From: Herbiconiux sp. | GTDB taxonomy: Bacteria; Actinomycetota; Actinomycetes; Actinomycetales; Microbacteriaceae | DNA: 40,056 nucleotides | Assembly: GCF_023264895.1 (NCBI RefSeq) | Contig: NZ_JAHFUY010000040.1 | Coordinates: 1 to 40,056, forward strand | Direction: 5' to 3' | Position numbers and translations under genes: made by a program | The notes under the pieces: model-generated | What the model was told of the DNA's origin: nothing | The model's database searches: none | What the model saw: the letters and a program-made list of their open reading frames with translations, nothing else | Part shown: one piece after another, positions 7,961-15,770 of the stretch | Position numbering within the stretch: the stretch's first letter is position 1 | Layout of the letters: every line of letters begins with the position of its first letter

Positions 7961-8712
7961 GCGCGCTCGGCGGGTTCGGTGTGCTCGCCAACCAGACGGT
8001 GCCGCTCGGGGAGATCCCGGCCCTCGTGCTGCCGGCGCTCGGAGAGACCCTGATCATGGTGGGCATCACCATGGCGATCGTCGTGATCGTCGGCATCCCG
8101 CTCGGCTCGATCATCTTCAACCTCGCCCCCGGCGGCCTGTTCGAGAACCGCTCGCTGCACACCGTGCTCAGCTGGGTGATCAGCATCGGGCGCTCGCTGC
8201 CGTTCCTCATCCTGATGGCCGCGATCATCCCGTTCACCCGGCTCATCACGGGCACGAACATCGGCATCCCGGCCGCCGTCGTGCCGATGTCGATCGCGGG
8301 GATCGCGTTCTTCACCCGGATCGTCGAGAACTCGCTGCGGAGCATCCCGCCGTCGTACGCCCGGGTCGCGAAGGCCTCGGGCGCCTCGAACCTGCAGGTC
8401 ATCCGCACGGCGCAGCTGAACGAGGCGGTGCCCTCGATCATCGGCGGCCTGACCATCAACACGATCGCGATGATCGAGTACTCGGCCATCGCGGGCACGA
8501 TCGGCGCCGGAGGCATCGGCTACGTCGCCGTGACCTACGGCTACCAGCGCTTCGACAACACGGTGATGGGGGTGACGATCGTCATCCTGGTCGCCACCGT
8601 CGCCGCCGTGCAGCTGATCGGCGACCGGCTGGTGCGGTTCACCACGCCCCAGCTGCGCACCTCGTCCTCCTCCTCCTCTTCCTCCCGTCTCAAGACCGCC
8701 GTCCAGGCGTAA
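7957..8712 (+). CDS. metI: MetI-type ABC transporter permease
   Basis: A 251-residue membrane protein with about five or six transmembrane helices. It starts at a GTG that overlaps the metN stop (GTGA). The coupling segment EAVPSIIGGLTINTIAMIEY and the following AGTIGAGGIGYVAVTYGYQRF are typical of MetI permeases. The C-terminus ends in a run of eight serines encoded by TCN repeats, an unusual low-complexity tail after the last helix. Together with the ATPase before it and the binding protein 34 nt after it, it forms a complete importer. Confidence 0.92.
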   Translation: MSALGGFGVLANQTVPLGEIPALVLPALGETLIMVGITMAIVVIVGIPLGSIIFNLAPGGLFENRSLHTVLSWVISIGRSLPFLILMAAIIPFTRLITGTNIGIPAAVVPMSIAGIAFFTRIVENSLRSIPPSYARVAKASGASNLQVIRTAQLNEAVPSIIGGLTINTIAMIEYSAIAGTIGAGGIGYVAVTYGYQRFDNTVMGVTIVILVATVAAVQLIGDRLVRFTTPQLRTSSSSSSSSRLKTAVQA

Positions 8713-8746
8713 ACGCACCCACCACACCGAAAGGCACAGCACAGCC

Positions 8747-9649
8747 ATGTCCACTTCCACCCCTCCTCCCACCACCGATCACGGCTTCGAACTCACCAAG
8801 CGCCGTCGCTGGCCCTGGATCGTCGGCGGCGCGGTCGTCGTCGTCGGCGTGGCCGCCGCCATCACCGTCCCGCTCGTGACCACCTCCACCTCAGCCAACG
8901 AGATCGAGGGCGCGACCCTCACCGTCGTGACGGCCGAGGGCAACGCCGCCGAGGAGGCGCTGGTCGAGTTCGTGGCCGAGGAGGTCGCGCCGAAGTACGG
9001 CATCTCGGTGGAGTTCCGGGGGCTCTCGGACAGCACCACGCTGAACAGCGCGGTGAGCTCGGGCGAGGTGGCCGGCACCATCTACCAGCACAAGCTCTGG
9101 CTGAGCCAGGTGCTCGACGCCAACCCCGACTTCCGGGAGACCGCGGCGACCCCCGTGTTCCGCTGGGGCTTCGGACTGTGGTCGGACAAGTACGCCGACG
9201 TCTCCGAGATCCCGGACGGCGCCACGATCTCGCTCTACTCCGACCCGGCGAACGAGGCCCAGGGCCTGCAGATCCTCGAGACCGCCGGCCTGATCACGCT
9301 CGACGACAGCATCGACAAGTCGTACGCCACGCAGGACGACATCGTCGAGAACCCGAAGGACCTGCAGTTCGTGCTGCTCGACTTCGCCGCTCAGTCGCGC
9401 GCACTGCCCGACCTCGACGCCGCCGTCGGCTACACCGAGTACTACCTCGCCGCCGGCATCCCGATCGAGCAGCAGATCTACGCCCCCACGGCGCCCGACG
9501 ACTTCGCCGGGCAGCTCACGGTGGGCACCGACTACCTCGACACCCCGAACATCCAGAACCTCATCGCGGCGTTTAAGGACCCGGCCGTGCAGGAGTTCCT
9601 GGCGACCGACCCGACCGTGAAGGGCATCCTGCTGCCGCTGGATCAGTAG
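8747..9649 (+). CDS. metQ: MetQ/NlpA-family substrate-binding protein with a membrane anchor instead of a lipobox
   Basis: A 300-residue periplasmic-type binding protein of the NLPA family. The mature region has family landmarks: TLTVVTAEGNAAEEALVEFV at the first strand, YQHKLWL, ISLYSDPANEAQGLQILETA (the usual IAIPNDPTNEGRAL region) and VGYTEYYLAAG. The first ~50 residues are unusual for this family. KRRRWPWIVGG is followed by one hydrophobic helix and TTSTSANE, and the protein has no cysteine, so it cannot be a lipoprotein. It is probably tethered by an uncleaved N-terminal helix or released by signal peptidase I. The weak GAAAGG-like ribosome site is about 12 nt upstream. It is the last gene of the monooxygenase-importer operon. 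Confidence 0.88.
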   Translation: MSTSTPPPTTDHGFELTKRRRWPWIVGGAVVVVGVAAAITVPLVTTSTSANEIEGATLTVVTAEGNAAEEALVEFVAEEVAPKYGISVEFRGLSDSTTLNSAVSSGEVAGTIYQHKLWLSQVLDANPDFRETAATPVFRWGFGLWSDKYADVSEIPDGATISLYSDPANEAQGLQILETAGLITLDDSIDKSYATQDDIVENPKDLQFVLLDFAAQSRALPDLDAAVGYTEYYLAAGIPIEQQIYAPTAPDDFAGQLTVGTDYLDTPNIQNLIAAFKDPAVQEFLATDPTVKGILLPLDQ

Positions 9650-9666
9650 GCGTCGCTGCCGGCGGA

Positions 9667-9691
9667 GGCCCACGGGTCGTCTCCGTGGGCC
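9667..9691. terminator. Hairpin terminator after the importer operon
   Basis: The arms GGCCCACGG (9667-9675) and CCGTGGGCC (9683-9691) are perfect with a 7-nt loop. It lies 18 nt after the metQ-like stop and just before the 3' end of the convergent ABM gene, so it could stop both transcripts. Confidence 0.65.
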
Positions 9692-9695
9692 CTCG

Positions 9696-9992
9696 CTACA
9701 GTGTCGTCCGCAGCTCGGCCCGGGTGAGCGCGGGCGGTTCCGAAAGAACGGTGCCGAGCGCCGACGCACCGTCGGGTGTGGCACGGAACACGCGATACGC
9801 GTCGTCGTCGGCAAGCGTCGCCCATCTCTCGACCACGATGTAGTGGGTGGGGTCGTCGATGTCCACCGTTATCTCCACGCCGAGACAGCCCGGGCGGCCG
9901 CGGGTCACCTCGAGGGTCTCCTCGATGAGAGCTGCAGCGCCGTCGAGGGCCTCGGTCTTCACGCGCAGTTCGAGTACGGAGATCACGGTCAT
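9696..9992 (-). CDS. ABM-domain (quinol/antibiotic biosynthesis monooxygenase-like) protein
   Basis: A 98-residue cytoplasmic protein spanning a single ABM ferredoxin-like fold. Typical features are the opening strand TVISVLELRVK, the helix AALIEETLEVTRGRPGCLGV, and IVVERWATLADDDAYRV. Members are cofactor-free quinol oxygenases or small stress proteins. Without structural data it cannot be said whether this one is catalytic. TACTGT lies exactly 6 nt upstream of the ATG on the minus strand, so the mRNA is probably leaderless. It is a single gene facing the importer operon. Confidence 0.8.
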   Translation of the reverse strand: MTVISVLELRVKTEALDGAAALIEETLEVTRGRPGCLGVEITVDIDDPTHYIVVERWATLADDDAYRVFRATPDGASALGTVLSEPPALTRAELRTTL

Positions 9993-10068
9993 GAGTTCAC
10001 AGTAGACGTGCCTCGGCGATGTCGTCAGAACCGGGTTCGGCGGAGCGTTCTGTCGGTGCCATCCCCGG

Positions 10069-10983
10069 TCAGGTGGTGCGGCGGCAGACCTCCTCCCAGG
10101 GGGTCGGCTCGAGGGCGAAGTGGGCGCGGGTGGCGGAGTCGTCGAGCACGTAGGGGCGGGTCCACTGGTACGAGAGCTCCTTCAGCTCGCGCAGCATCGG
10201 CGAGAAGAGCTCGCCCGCGCGCAGCGCGAGTGCCGGGATCGGGCTGACGGGCACGGGGGAGAGGCCCGCCGCCGTGAGCACGTCGCCGAGCGCCTGGCGC
10301 TGGGAGCGCGGCGGGTTCGAGGGCACGTTCCAGAGGCGGCCGTGCGACGACTCGTCGGCGGCCGCCGCGATCAGGAGGCGGGCGACATCCTGCACATCGG
10401 TGAAGGTGTGCGGCATGTCGGGGTCGCCGAGCACCCGGGCCCGCTTGCCCCGGCGGGCGGCGGGCAGCTGCCGGCTGATGTGGCCGTTGACCCCCACACC
10501 CGTGCCCATGTAGTCGGAGCCGCGCACCTCCACGGCACGCACCCGCCCGGCAGCGTGCGCCTGGAGCGCGTCAGCCCAGAGGCGGGCCCGCAGCACGCCC
10601 TTGTGGTCGACGGCGGCGTCGGGCAGGCCCTCGTGCATCGGCTCGTCGACGGGGCCGTAGGGGTAGAGATTGCCCGTGATGGCGTAGACGGCCCCCGTGC
10701 GCTCGGCCGTGGTGAGGAGCGCCGCGGCCAGGGGCGGCCAGGTGACGTCCCACTGCGTGTAGTCGCCGGGGTTGGCGCAGTTGTAGAGGGCTGACGCGCC
10801 GGTCGTGACGGCCGAGAGGGCGTCGGCGTCGTTCGCATCGACGCGGATGCCGCGCACCCCGGGGAGACCCGGATCGGTGCCGGACCGCGTGGCGACGATC
10901 ACCTCGGAACCCCGCTCGGCGAGCTGGGCGGCGACGTGGCGGCCCACGGGGCCGGCTCCGACGATGACATGGTGATCGGACAT
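10069..10983 (-). CDS. NAD(P)-binding epimerase/dehydratase-like (extended SDR) protein
   Basis: A 304-residue Rossmann-fold protein. The nucleotide-binding motif GAGPVGRHVAAQL is at the N-terminus and is followed by IVATRSG, a position often deciding NAD versus NADP use. Downstream are YAITGNLYPYGPVDEPMHEG, typical of NAD-dependent epimerase/dehydratase relatives, and FTDVQDVARLLIAAA. The YxxxK catalytic motif is not obvious (VDHKG stands near the usual place), so it may be an atypical SDR, perhaps a quinone- or aldehyde-reducing or a non-catalytic NADP sensor. AAGGAG lies 6 nt before the ATG. It is divergent from a TetR gene and two palindromic sites lie between them, which suggests that the TetR protein controls it. 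Confidence 0.85.
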   Translation of the reverse strand: MSDHHVIVGAGPVGRHVAAQLAERGSEVIVATRSGTDPGLPGVRGIRVDANDADALSAVTTGASALYNCANPGDYTQWDVTWPPLAAALLTTAERTGAVYAITGNLYPYGPVDEPMHEGLPDAAVDHKGVLRARLWADALQAHAAGRVRAVEVRGSDYMGTGVGVNGHISRQLPAARRGKRARVLGDPDMPHTFTDVQDVARLLIAAAADESSHGRLWNVPSNPPRSQRQALGDVLTAAGLSPVPVSPIPALALRAGELFSPMLRELKELSYQWTRPYVLDDSATRAHFALEPTPWEEVCRRTT

Positions 10984-11006
10984 GGACGACTCCTTCTGAG
11001 AAAACG

Positions 11007-11069
11007 AGAGCGGTGCTCTCTGTGCATGAGCCTGGCAGATTGGGGATCGAGAAACAAGAGCAGTGCTCT
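11007..11069. promoter_or_regulatory. Two TetR-type palindromic operators in the SDR/tetR divergent region
   Basis: AGAGCGGTGCTCT (11007-11019) and AGAGCAGTGCTCT (11057-11069) are copies of one palindrome (AGAGCA-N-TGCTCT, the second perfect), with centres 50 bp apart. They lie between the divergent SDR and TetR starts, one near each gene. A half-site ATGCTCTC follows at about 11082. This layout is typical of autoregulated TetR repressors. Confidence 0.8.
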
Positions 11070-11110
11070 CATTTGTTGCGGATGCTCTCGATCACGGCCA
11101 GAGTGGTCGG

Positions 11111-11875
11111 ATGACACCCGTCGACCACCCTGCACCGGCCGCCTCACCGGCCTCCCCGCCCCGTGCCCGCACCGTGCGGGAGCGCGCCCGCGAGCAGATC
11201 ACGGCCGAGATTTTGACGGCGGCCCGCATCCGCCTCACCGAGTCGGGGCCGGGCGAGCTCTCACTCCGGGCGGTCGCCCGCGACGTGGGAATGGTGTCGT
11301 CGGCGGTCTACCGCTACTTCGCGAGCCGCGACGAGCTGCTCACCGCCCTGCTCGTGCTCGCCTACGACGAGCTGGGGGCCGCGGTGGAGCAGGCCGAGGC
11401 GGCCGTGACCGACCGCCACGACGTGGTCGGCCGCTGGCGCGCGGCGTGGCTCGCCGTCCGCGGCTGGGCCGTCGCTCATCCGGGCGACTACGCGCTGCTC
11501 TACGGATCGCCGGTGCCGGGCTACGCCGCGCCGCAGGTCACGGTGGAGCCCGCGACGAGGGTGATCGTGGTGATCCTCGGGATCGTCATGGACGCCACGG
11601 CCGCAGGCTCCCGGATGCCGGAGCCTCCGGGTTCCGGCGACGACGCCCCCGTCGTGGCCGGCGCGATCGGCTTCGCCCAGGAGCGCGGGCTGATGCAGGC
11701 CGAGGCCCCGACCGAGCTCGTGGTGCGCACGCTGATGGGGTGGACGACGGTGTTCGGCACGATCTCGTTCGAGCTGTTCGGCCATCTCGTGGGGTCGGTC
11801 TCGCGAGCCGATGACTACTTCGAGATCGTGATCGACCGGCTCGCCGCCGACCTGGGGCTCACCGAGGCGGACTGA
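11111..11875 (+). CDS. TetR/AcrR-family transcriptional regulator
   Basis: A 254-residue regulator. The start is taken at the ATG at 11111; the longer GTG frame at 11063 would begin inside the second operator. The N-terminal helix-turn-helix runs ITAEILTAARIRLTESG to LSLRAVARDVGMVSSAVYRY, followed by FASRDELLTALLVLA, as in TetR proteins. The C-terminal half (WAVAHPGDYALLYGSPVPGY) matches the TetR C-terminal domain found in many actinobacterial regulators of this size and would bind an unknown ligand. It most likely represses itself and the divergent SDR gene through the palindromes at 11007-11069. Its stop is only 3 nt from the stop of the convergent GH65 gene. Confidence 0.92.
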   Translation: MTPVDHPAPAASPASPPRARTVRERAREQITAEILTAARIRLTESGPGELSLRAVARDVGMVSSAVYRYFASRDELLTALLVLAYDELGAAVEQAEAAVTDRHDVVGRWRAAWLAVRGWAVAHPGDYALLYGSPVPGYAAPQVTVEPATRVIVVILGIVMDATAAGSRMPEPPGSGDDAPVVAGAIGFAQERGLMQAEAPTELVVRTLMGWTTVFGTISFELFGHLVGSVSRADDYFEIVIDRLAADLGLTEAD

Positions 11876-11878
11876 GCG

Positions 11879-14275
11879 TCAGCCCTCGAAGGCCGCGGTG
11901 TCGATCTCGATCTGCACGGGGGACCGCTCCAGCACCTCGCGCGGGGAGCGGTGGGCGGGCGCGGACGGCGCCGGGGATCGCTCGGCCGAGGGCGCGATCG
12001 GATGCGTCTCCGTCGCCCCTGGCTGGAGCACCACCCGCGAGCCGTGGTGCCGGAACGTCAGCGCTTCGCCTCCCGTCAGACCGTAGGTGGCCTCGAGCGG
12101 GGTGATCGAGACCCGCAGCAGGCCGCCCGCGATCCGCATCCCGAACCCGAGGCGGCTGATGCCCGGCGGCAGCCGCGGCGCGAAGAGCAGTTCGTCGGGC
12201 GACTGCCGCAGGCCGCCGAAGCCCGCCACGAGCGCGAGCCAGAGGCCGCCGAGCGCCGCGATGTGCAGTCCCTCGCTCGTGTTGCCGTGCAGGTCGGCGA
12301 GATCCTGCAGCGCGGTCTCGCGCACGTAGTCGAGGGCGAGCGTGCCGTAGCCCACCTCGGCGGCCACGATGGCCTGCGAGGTCGCGGAGAGCGACGAGTC
12401 GCGCACGGTGAGCGGCTCGTAGTGGTCGAAGTCGCGGCGCTTCTGCTCCACGGTGAAGGCGTCGTGCCGGAGGTACAGGGCCAGCACGAGGTCGGCCTGC
12501 TTCACGACCGCCTTGCGGTAGAGGTCGAGGTACGGGAAGTGGGAGTGCATCGGGTAGTCCTCCGGCGAGGTCGACTCGAAGTCCCAGGGCGCGTGGCGGG
12601 TGAAGCCGAGGCTCTGCGGATGCACGCCGAGCTCCTCGTCGAACGGCACGCTCATGCGGTCGGCCGCCCGGCGCCATTCCCCGATCTCGTCGACCGTAAC
12701 GCCCAGCCGGCCCGCGGCATCCGGGAGCGCTGTCGCCTGCGCCGCCGCCTGCTCGAGGTTGCGCTGGGCGAGCAGGTTGGTGTGCACGTTGTCGTCGGCG
12801 ATCGCCGAGTACTCGTCCGGCCCCGTGACGCCGTCGAGGTGGAACCGGCCGTCGCGGGCGTGATGGCCGAACGAGACCCAGAACCGCGCTGTCTCGACGA
12901 GCAGCTCGAGACCGGTCTGCTCGAGGAACGCCGTGTCGCCGGTCGCCGCGACGTAGCGGGTCACGGCTGTGGCGATGTCGGCGCCGAGGTGCACGGCCGC
13001 GCTGCTCGCGGGCCAGTAGCCCGAGCTCTCGCGGCCGTCGATCGTGCGCCACGGGAACATCGCGCCCGCGAAGCCCAGGTGTGCCGCTCGGTCCCGCGCC
13101 GCGGGCAGCGTGGCATGCCGCCAGCGCAGCGCCGCGGCGGCCGCCTGAGGGCGGAGGTGGCTGAGGGCGGGCAGGGCGAAGGTCTCGGTGTCCCAGAAGG
13201 CGTGCCCGTCGTAGCCGCGACCGGTCAGGCCCTTCGCCGGAATGCGGCCCTCGGCGCGGACCGACGCCTGCAGGAGGTGGAAGAGCGCGAAGCGCGCAGC
13301 CGTCTGCAGGTCGGGGGCTCCCTCGACGTCGAGCGAGGCGTCGTGCCAGTGCTCGTCGAGCGCGGCACGCTGCTCGGCGACCAGGTCGTCCCAGCCCGCC
13401 GAGAGCGCCGACAGCGCGGCGGACGACACGTCCTCGAGCAGGGCCTCCGAACCGCGCTCGCCGGAGAACTCGGCGGCGACGATCTTCGTGAGCCGCAGCG
13501 GCCGGCCCCCGGTGAGCGTCGCCGCGACCGTCGCGTAGGCACGTCGGGGCGAGGAGGCGAGGGCGAGGGCGCCGGCGGCGCCGGCCGCGCCCCCGATGAG
13601 GTGCGCGCAGGCGGAGGCCGTCGTGAGGCGGCTCCGGCGGGTGCGGGCGGCCAGGCGGAGGAGCCCGTCGACGACGTCGTGCTCGATCGGCTCGAGCGGG
13701 TCGACGAGCGCCGCGGCGATGGCGGGCTCGTCCTGCCCGTCGGGCTGATCGTCGTCGGCAAGCAGCTCGGACCGCACGACGACGGGGACCGGGCCGCCGT
13801 GTGCGTCGGCACTCTCGAGCGTGAGGTCGATCGCTCCGACCGAACGCCGCGCGAAGGAGACGAGTCGCGTCGAGGTGAGGCGGATGCGCGAACCGCCCGG
13901 CGACGTCCAGTCGAGGGTGCGGGTCGCCACCCCGGAGCGCAGGTCGAGGCGCATCCGGTGCTCGTGCACGGTTCCGGTGCGGACATCGAGTGCGTCGTCG
14001 CCCACCGTGATCCGGAGGAGCGTGCCGTTGATCGGCTCGACGACGGTCTGGCCCGAGCCGGGGTAGCCGTAGCCGTCTTCGGCGTAGGGCATCCGGTGCT
14101 CCTCGAAGAACCCGTTGAGGTAGACGCCGGGGGTGGCGCACGGCTCGCCCTCGTCGAGGGTCGCCCGCCAGCCCACGTGCCCGTTCGAGACCGCGAAGAG
14201 GCTCTCGACGCGCGGCAGGTCGTCGGCCGTGATGTCGTCGGCCACCACGGCCCAGGGCTCGAGGATCACGCGCAT
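11879..14275 (-). CDS. Glycoside hydrolase family 65 protein (disaccharide phosphorylase-like)
   Basis: A 798-residue cytoplasmic enzyme. GH65 proteins include maltose, trehalose and kojibiose phosphorylases and some hydrolases acting on alpha-glucosides. The domain order is an N-terminal beta-sandwich (from MRVILEPWAVVADDI), an (alpha/alpha)6 barrel with GYDGHAFWDTETFALPAL and the general-acid motif TGPDEYSAI (Glu488), KQADLVLALYLRHD, and a C-terminal beta-sheet domain. Phosphorylase versus hydrolase and the sugar linkage cannot be settled by eye. The start is the ATG at 14275, 4 nt after the stop of the kinase gene, so the two are co-transcribed. A beta-phosphoglucomutase, the usual partner, is absent; a PfkB kinase takes its place. 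The last ~40 residues are Ser/Pro-rich and may be a linker or tail. Confidence 0.9.
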   Translation of the reverse strand: MRVILEPWAVVADDITADDLPRVESLFAVSNGHVGWRATLDEGEPCATPGVYLNGFFEEHRMPYAEDGYGYPGSGQTVVEPINGTLLRITVGDDALDVRTGTVHEHRMRLDLRSGVATRTLDWTSPGGSRIRLTSTRLVSFARRSVGAIDLTLESADAHGGPVPVVVRSELLADDDQPDGQDEPAIAAALVDPLEPIEHDVVDGLLRLAARTRRSRLTTASACAHLIGGAAGAAGALALASSPRRAYATVAATLTGGRPLRLTKIVAAEFSGERGSEALLEDVSSAALSALSAGWDDLVAEQRAALDEHWHDASLDVEGAPDLQTAARFALFHLLQASVRAEGRIPAKGLTGRGYDGHAFWDTETFALPALSHLRPQAAAAALRWRHATLPAARDRAAHLGFAGAMFPWRTIDGRESSGYWPASSAAVHLGADIATAVTRYVAATGDTAFLEQTGLELLVETARFWVSFGHHARDGRFHLDGVTGPDEYSAIADDNVHTNLLAQRNLEQAAAQATALPDAAGRLGVTVDEIGEWRRAADRMSVPFDEELGVHPQSLGFTRHAPWDFESTSPEDYPMHSHFPYLDLYRKAVVKQADLVLALYLRHDAFTVEQKRRDFDHYEPLTVRDSSLSATSQAIVAAEVGYGTLALDYVRETALQDLADLHGNTSEGLHIAALGGLWLALVAGFGGLRQSPDELLFAPRLPPGISRLGFGMRIAGGLLRVSITPLEATYGLTGGEALTFRHHGSRVVLQPGATETHPIAPSAERSPAPSAPAHRSPREVLERSPVQIEIDTAAFEG

Positions 14276-14279
14276 GCCG

Positions 14280-15167
14280 TCAGCCCAGCCGCTCGCGGAG
14301 GGCGGTGAGGTCGGGCCGGCCGCCCGGGCGCGCGACCGTGGATCTGGCCGCATCCGCCGCGAGTGACGCGGCGTCCTCCGGTGCCAGGCCGGCGCGGAGC
14401 CCCGCGACGAGCCCGACGCTGAACGCGTCGCCGGCACCGGTGGGGTCGACGACGGTCTCGTCGGTGCCGAAGGCGACGAAGCGCTCGCCGCCCGGCCACA
14501 CGACGAGGTCGCCCTCGCCGCCGACCGTGAGCGCCACGACATCGGCGCCCCGGTCGAGCAGGGTCTTCGCGGCCGCGCGGGCGTCGGCCGGGCTCGCGAT
14601 GCCGAAGCCCGTCAGCTGCTCGGCCTCCACGGCGTCGGCGCGCACGATCGAGGCCAGGGCGAGCAGCTCGTCAGCCCCGGGCCCCGACACCCCGCCGTCG
14701 AGCGCGACGGCGATCCCGAGGTCGTGGGCGCGGCGGGCCAGGTCGAACAGCACGGGCAGGGGCTGCTGCAGCTGGAGGCAGAGCGTGTCGACCTCGGGGA
14801 GGAGGTGCTCGACGGCCGCGAGGTCGCCCGGTCGCAGCAGCGACTCCTCGGGCACGCGCTCGAACAGCCGGCGCGAGCCTCCCGGTCCCACGATGTCGGT
14901 GAGCAGTCCGGTCGTGCCGCGGCGCGCCACCACCGGGCGGATCCCGTCGGCCTCCAGCTGGCCGAGCAGGTCGTCGCCCTCGCGGTCGGTGCCGATCACG
15001 GCGAGCAGGGCGACCTCGGCGCCGAGCTGCCGCCAGCCGACGGCCTGGTTGGCGCCCTTGCCGCCGAGCAGCTCCCGGCGCTCGCCGACGCGTGTGCTGC
15101 CGCCGTCTGCCGGGAACCCCTCGGTGAGGAGCACGAGGTCGCGCGCGACCTGTCCTGCGACCAGCAC
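14280..15167 (-). CDS. PfkB/ribokinase-family sugar kinase
   Basis: A 295-residue kinase of the ribokinase family. I chose the GTG at 15167 because AAGGAG lies 8 nt upstream and the protein then begins with LVAGQVARDLVLL, the usual first strand; ATGs at 15185 and 15191 are alternatives. Family motifs are GGKGANQAVGWRQLGAEV near the N-terminus and VDPTGAGDAFSVGL, which holds the anion hole and the catalytic Asp. The substrate is unknown: ribokinase, fructokinase and nucleoside kinase members look alike at this level. It is translationally linked to the GH65 gene, so it may phosphorylate the free sugar released there. It is divergent from the lipoprotein gene. Confidence 0.9.
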   Translation of the reverse strand: MLVAGQVARDLVLLTEGFPADGGSTRVGERRELLGGKGANQAVGWRQLGAEVALLAVIGTDREGDDLLGQLEADGIRPVVARRGTTGLLTDIVGPGGSRRLFERVPEESLLRPGDLAAVEHLLPEVDTLCLQLQQPLPVLFDLARRAHDLGIAVALDGGVSGPGADELLALASIVRADAVEAEQLTGFGIASPADARAAAKTLLDRGADVVALTVGGEGDLVVWPGGERFVAFGTDETVVDPTGAGDAFSVGLVAGLRAGLAPEDAASLAADAARSTVARPGGRPDLTALRERLG

Positions 15168-15220
15168 GAGCCCGTCTCCTTGCATCTGCATGCACCCCTG
15201 CCTACCACGACGATCAGGCG

Positions 15221-15226
15221 TAGGGT
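15221..15226 (+). promoter_or_regulatory. -10 box of the lipoprotein operon
   Basis: TAGGGT ends 9 nt before the ATG at 15236. With no Shine-Dalgarno between them, a leaderless or nearly leaderless transcript is likely. Confidence 0.45.
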
Positions 15227-15235
15227 CTGCGGCAC

Positions 15236-15685
15236 ATGAACGTTCAGCTCCCTCCCCGCGGTCGTCGGCGGCCGGCCGTCGTGGCCGGTCTGTCTGTCGT
15301 GGCCGGTCTGGCCGTCGTCGCCGCGCTCCTCGCGGGCTGCTCGTCCCTCGGCCCGGGCAGCGAGGAGGCGACCGACGCGACCACGCGGTTCTTCGAGTCC
15401 CTCGCCGAGGGCGACGGCACGGCGGCGTGTGCGCTCCTCAACGAGTCCGCCCGCGAGGCGGTGGAGGAGCAGACGGATGCGCGCTGCGCCGACGGCGTGC
15501 TGACGCTCGGCCTCGACCCGGATGCGCGGCCGGACGGCACCGAGGTCTACAGCCGGGCCGCCTTCGTGCGGACCGGACCCACCGCCGTCTTCCTCACCCC
15601 GGGCGACGACGGGTGGCTCATCCGCGCCGCCGGCTGCGAACCCGTCGCCGACGCGCCCTTCGACTGCGCGCTGGACGGGAGCTGA
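15236..15685 (+). CDS. Small lipoprotein of unknown function
   Basis: A 149-residue lipoprotein. The N-terminus is strongly basic (PPRGRRRP), followed by a hydrophobic stretch and the lipobox LLAGC with Cys35. The mature part begins with a Ser/Gly-rich linker, then ATDATTRFFESLAEGDGTAA, a pattern seen in the NTF2-like lumazine-binding folds of many exported actinobacterial proteins, and ends with a compact beta-rich region. It contains four cysteines after Cys35 (Ala-Cys-Ala, Arg-Cys-Ala, Gly-Cys-Glu, Asp-Cys-Ala), which could form two disulfides outside the membrane. The next gene starts one nt after its stop, and a third gene overlaps that one, so a shared envelope role is likely. Confidence 0.85.
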   Translation: MNVQLPPRGRRRPAVVAGLSVVAGLAVVAALLAGCSSLGPGSEEATDATTRFFESLAEGDGTAACALLNESAREAVEEQTDARCADGVLTLGLDPDARPDGTEVYSRAAFVRTGPTAVFLTPGDDGWLIRAAGCEPVADAPFDCALDGS

Positions 15686-15686
15686 C

Positions 15687-15770
15687 ATGCGCACGGTCTT
15701 CACCTCCTACCTCGTCGTCATCGTCGCCGGGCTCGTGGCCTTCTTCGTGATCGGGCTGCTCGGCCGATGA
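15687..15770 (+). CDS. 27-residue single-span membrane miniprotein
   Basis: The ATG at 15687 lies one nt after the lipoprotein stop, and the ORF ends in a TGA that overlaps the next start (ATGA at 15767). The product is MRTVFTSYLVVIVAGLVAFF followed by a short tail ending LLGR, a single hydrophobic helix with flanking Arg residues. Coupling on both sides by 1-4 nt argues that it is translated. It may be a small subunit of the membrane protein that follows. I know no named family for it. Confidence 0.75.
   Translation: MRTVFTSYLVVIVAGLVAFFVIGLLGR

Noticed and set aside
8665..8690. TCC/TCN repeat (serine run) at the end of the metI gene as a phase-variation tract
   Set aside because: The repeat is in multiples of 3, follows the last helix and cannot shift the frame; simple tail variation is more likely.
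11951..14308. A 785-residue open frame on the plus strand across the GH65 gene
   Set aside because: Arg/Gly/Val-rich composition and no recognisable domain; the minus-strand GH65 gene explains the coding signal.
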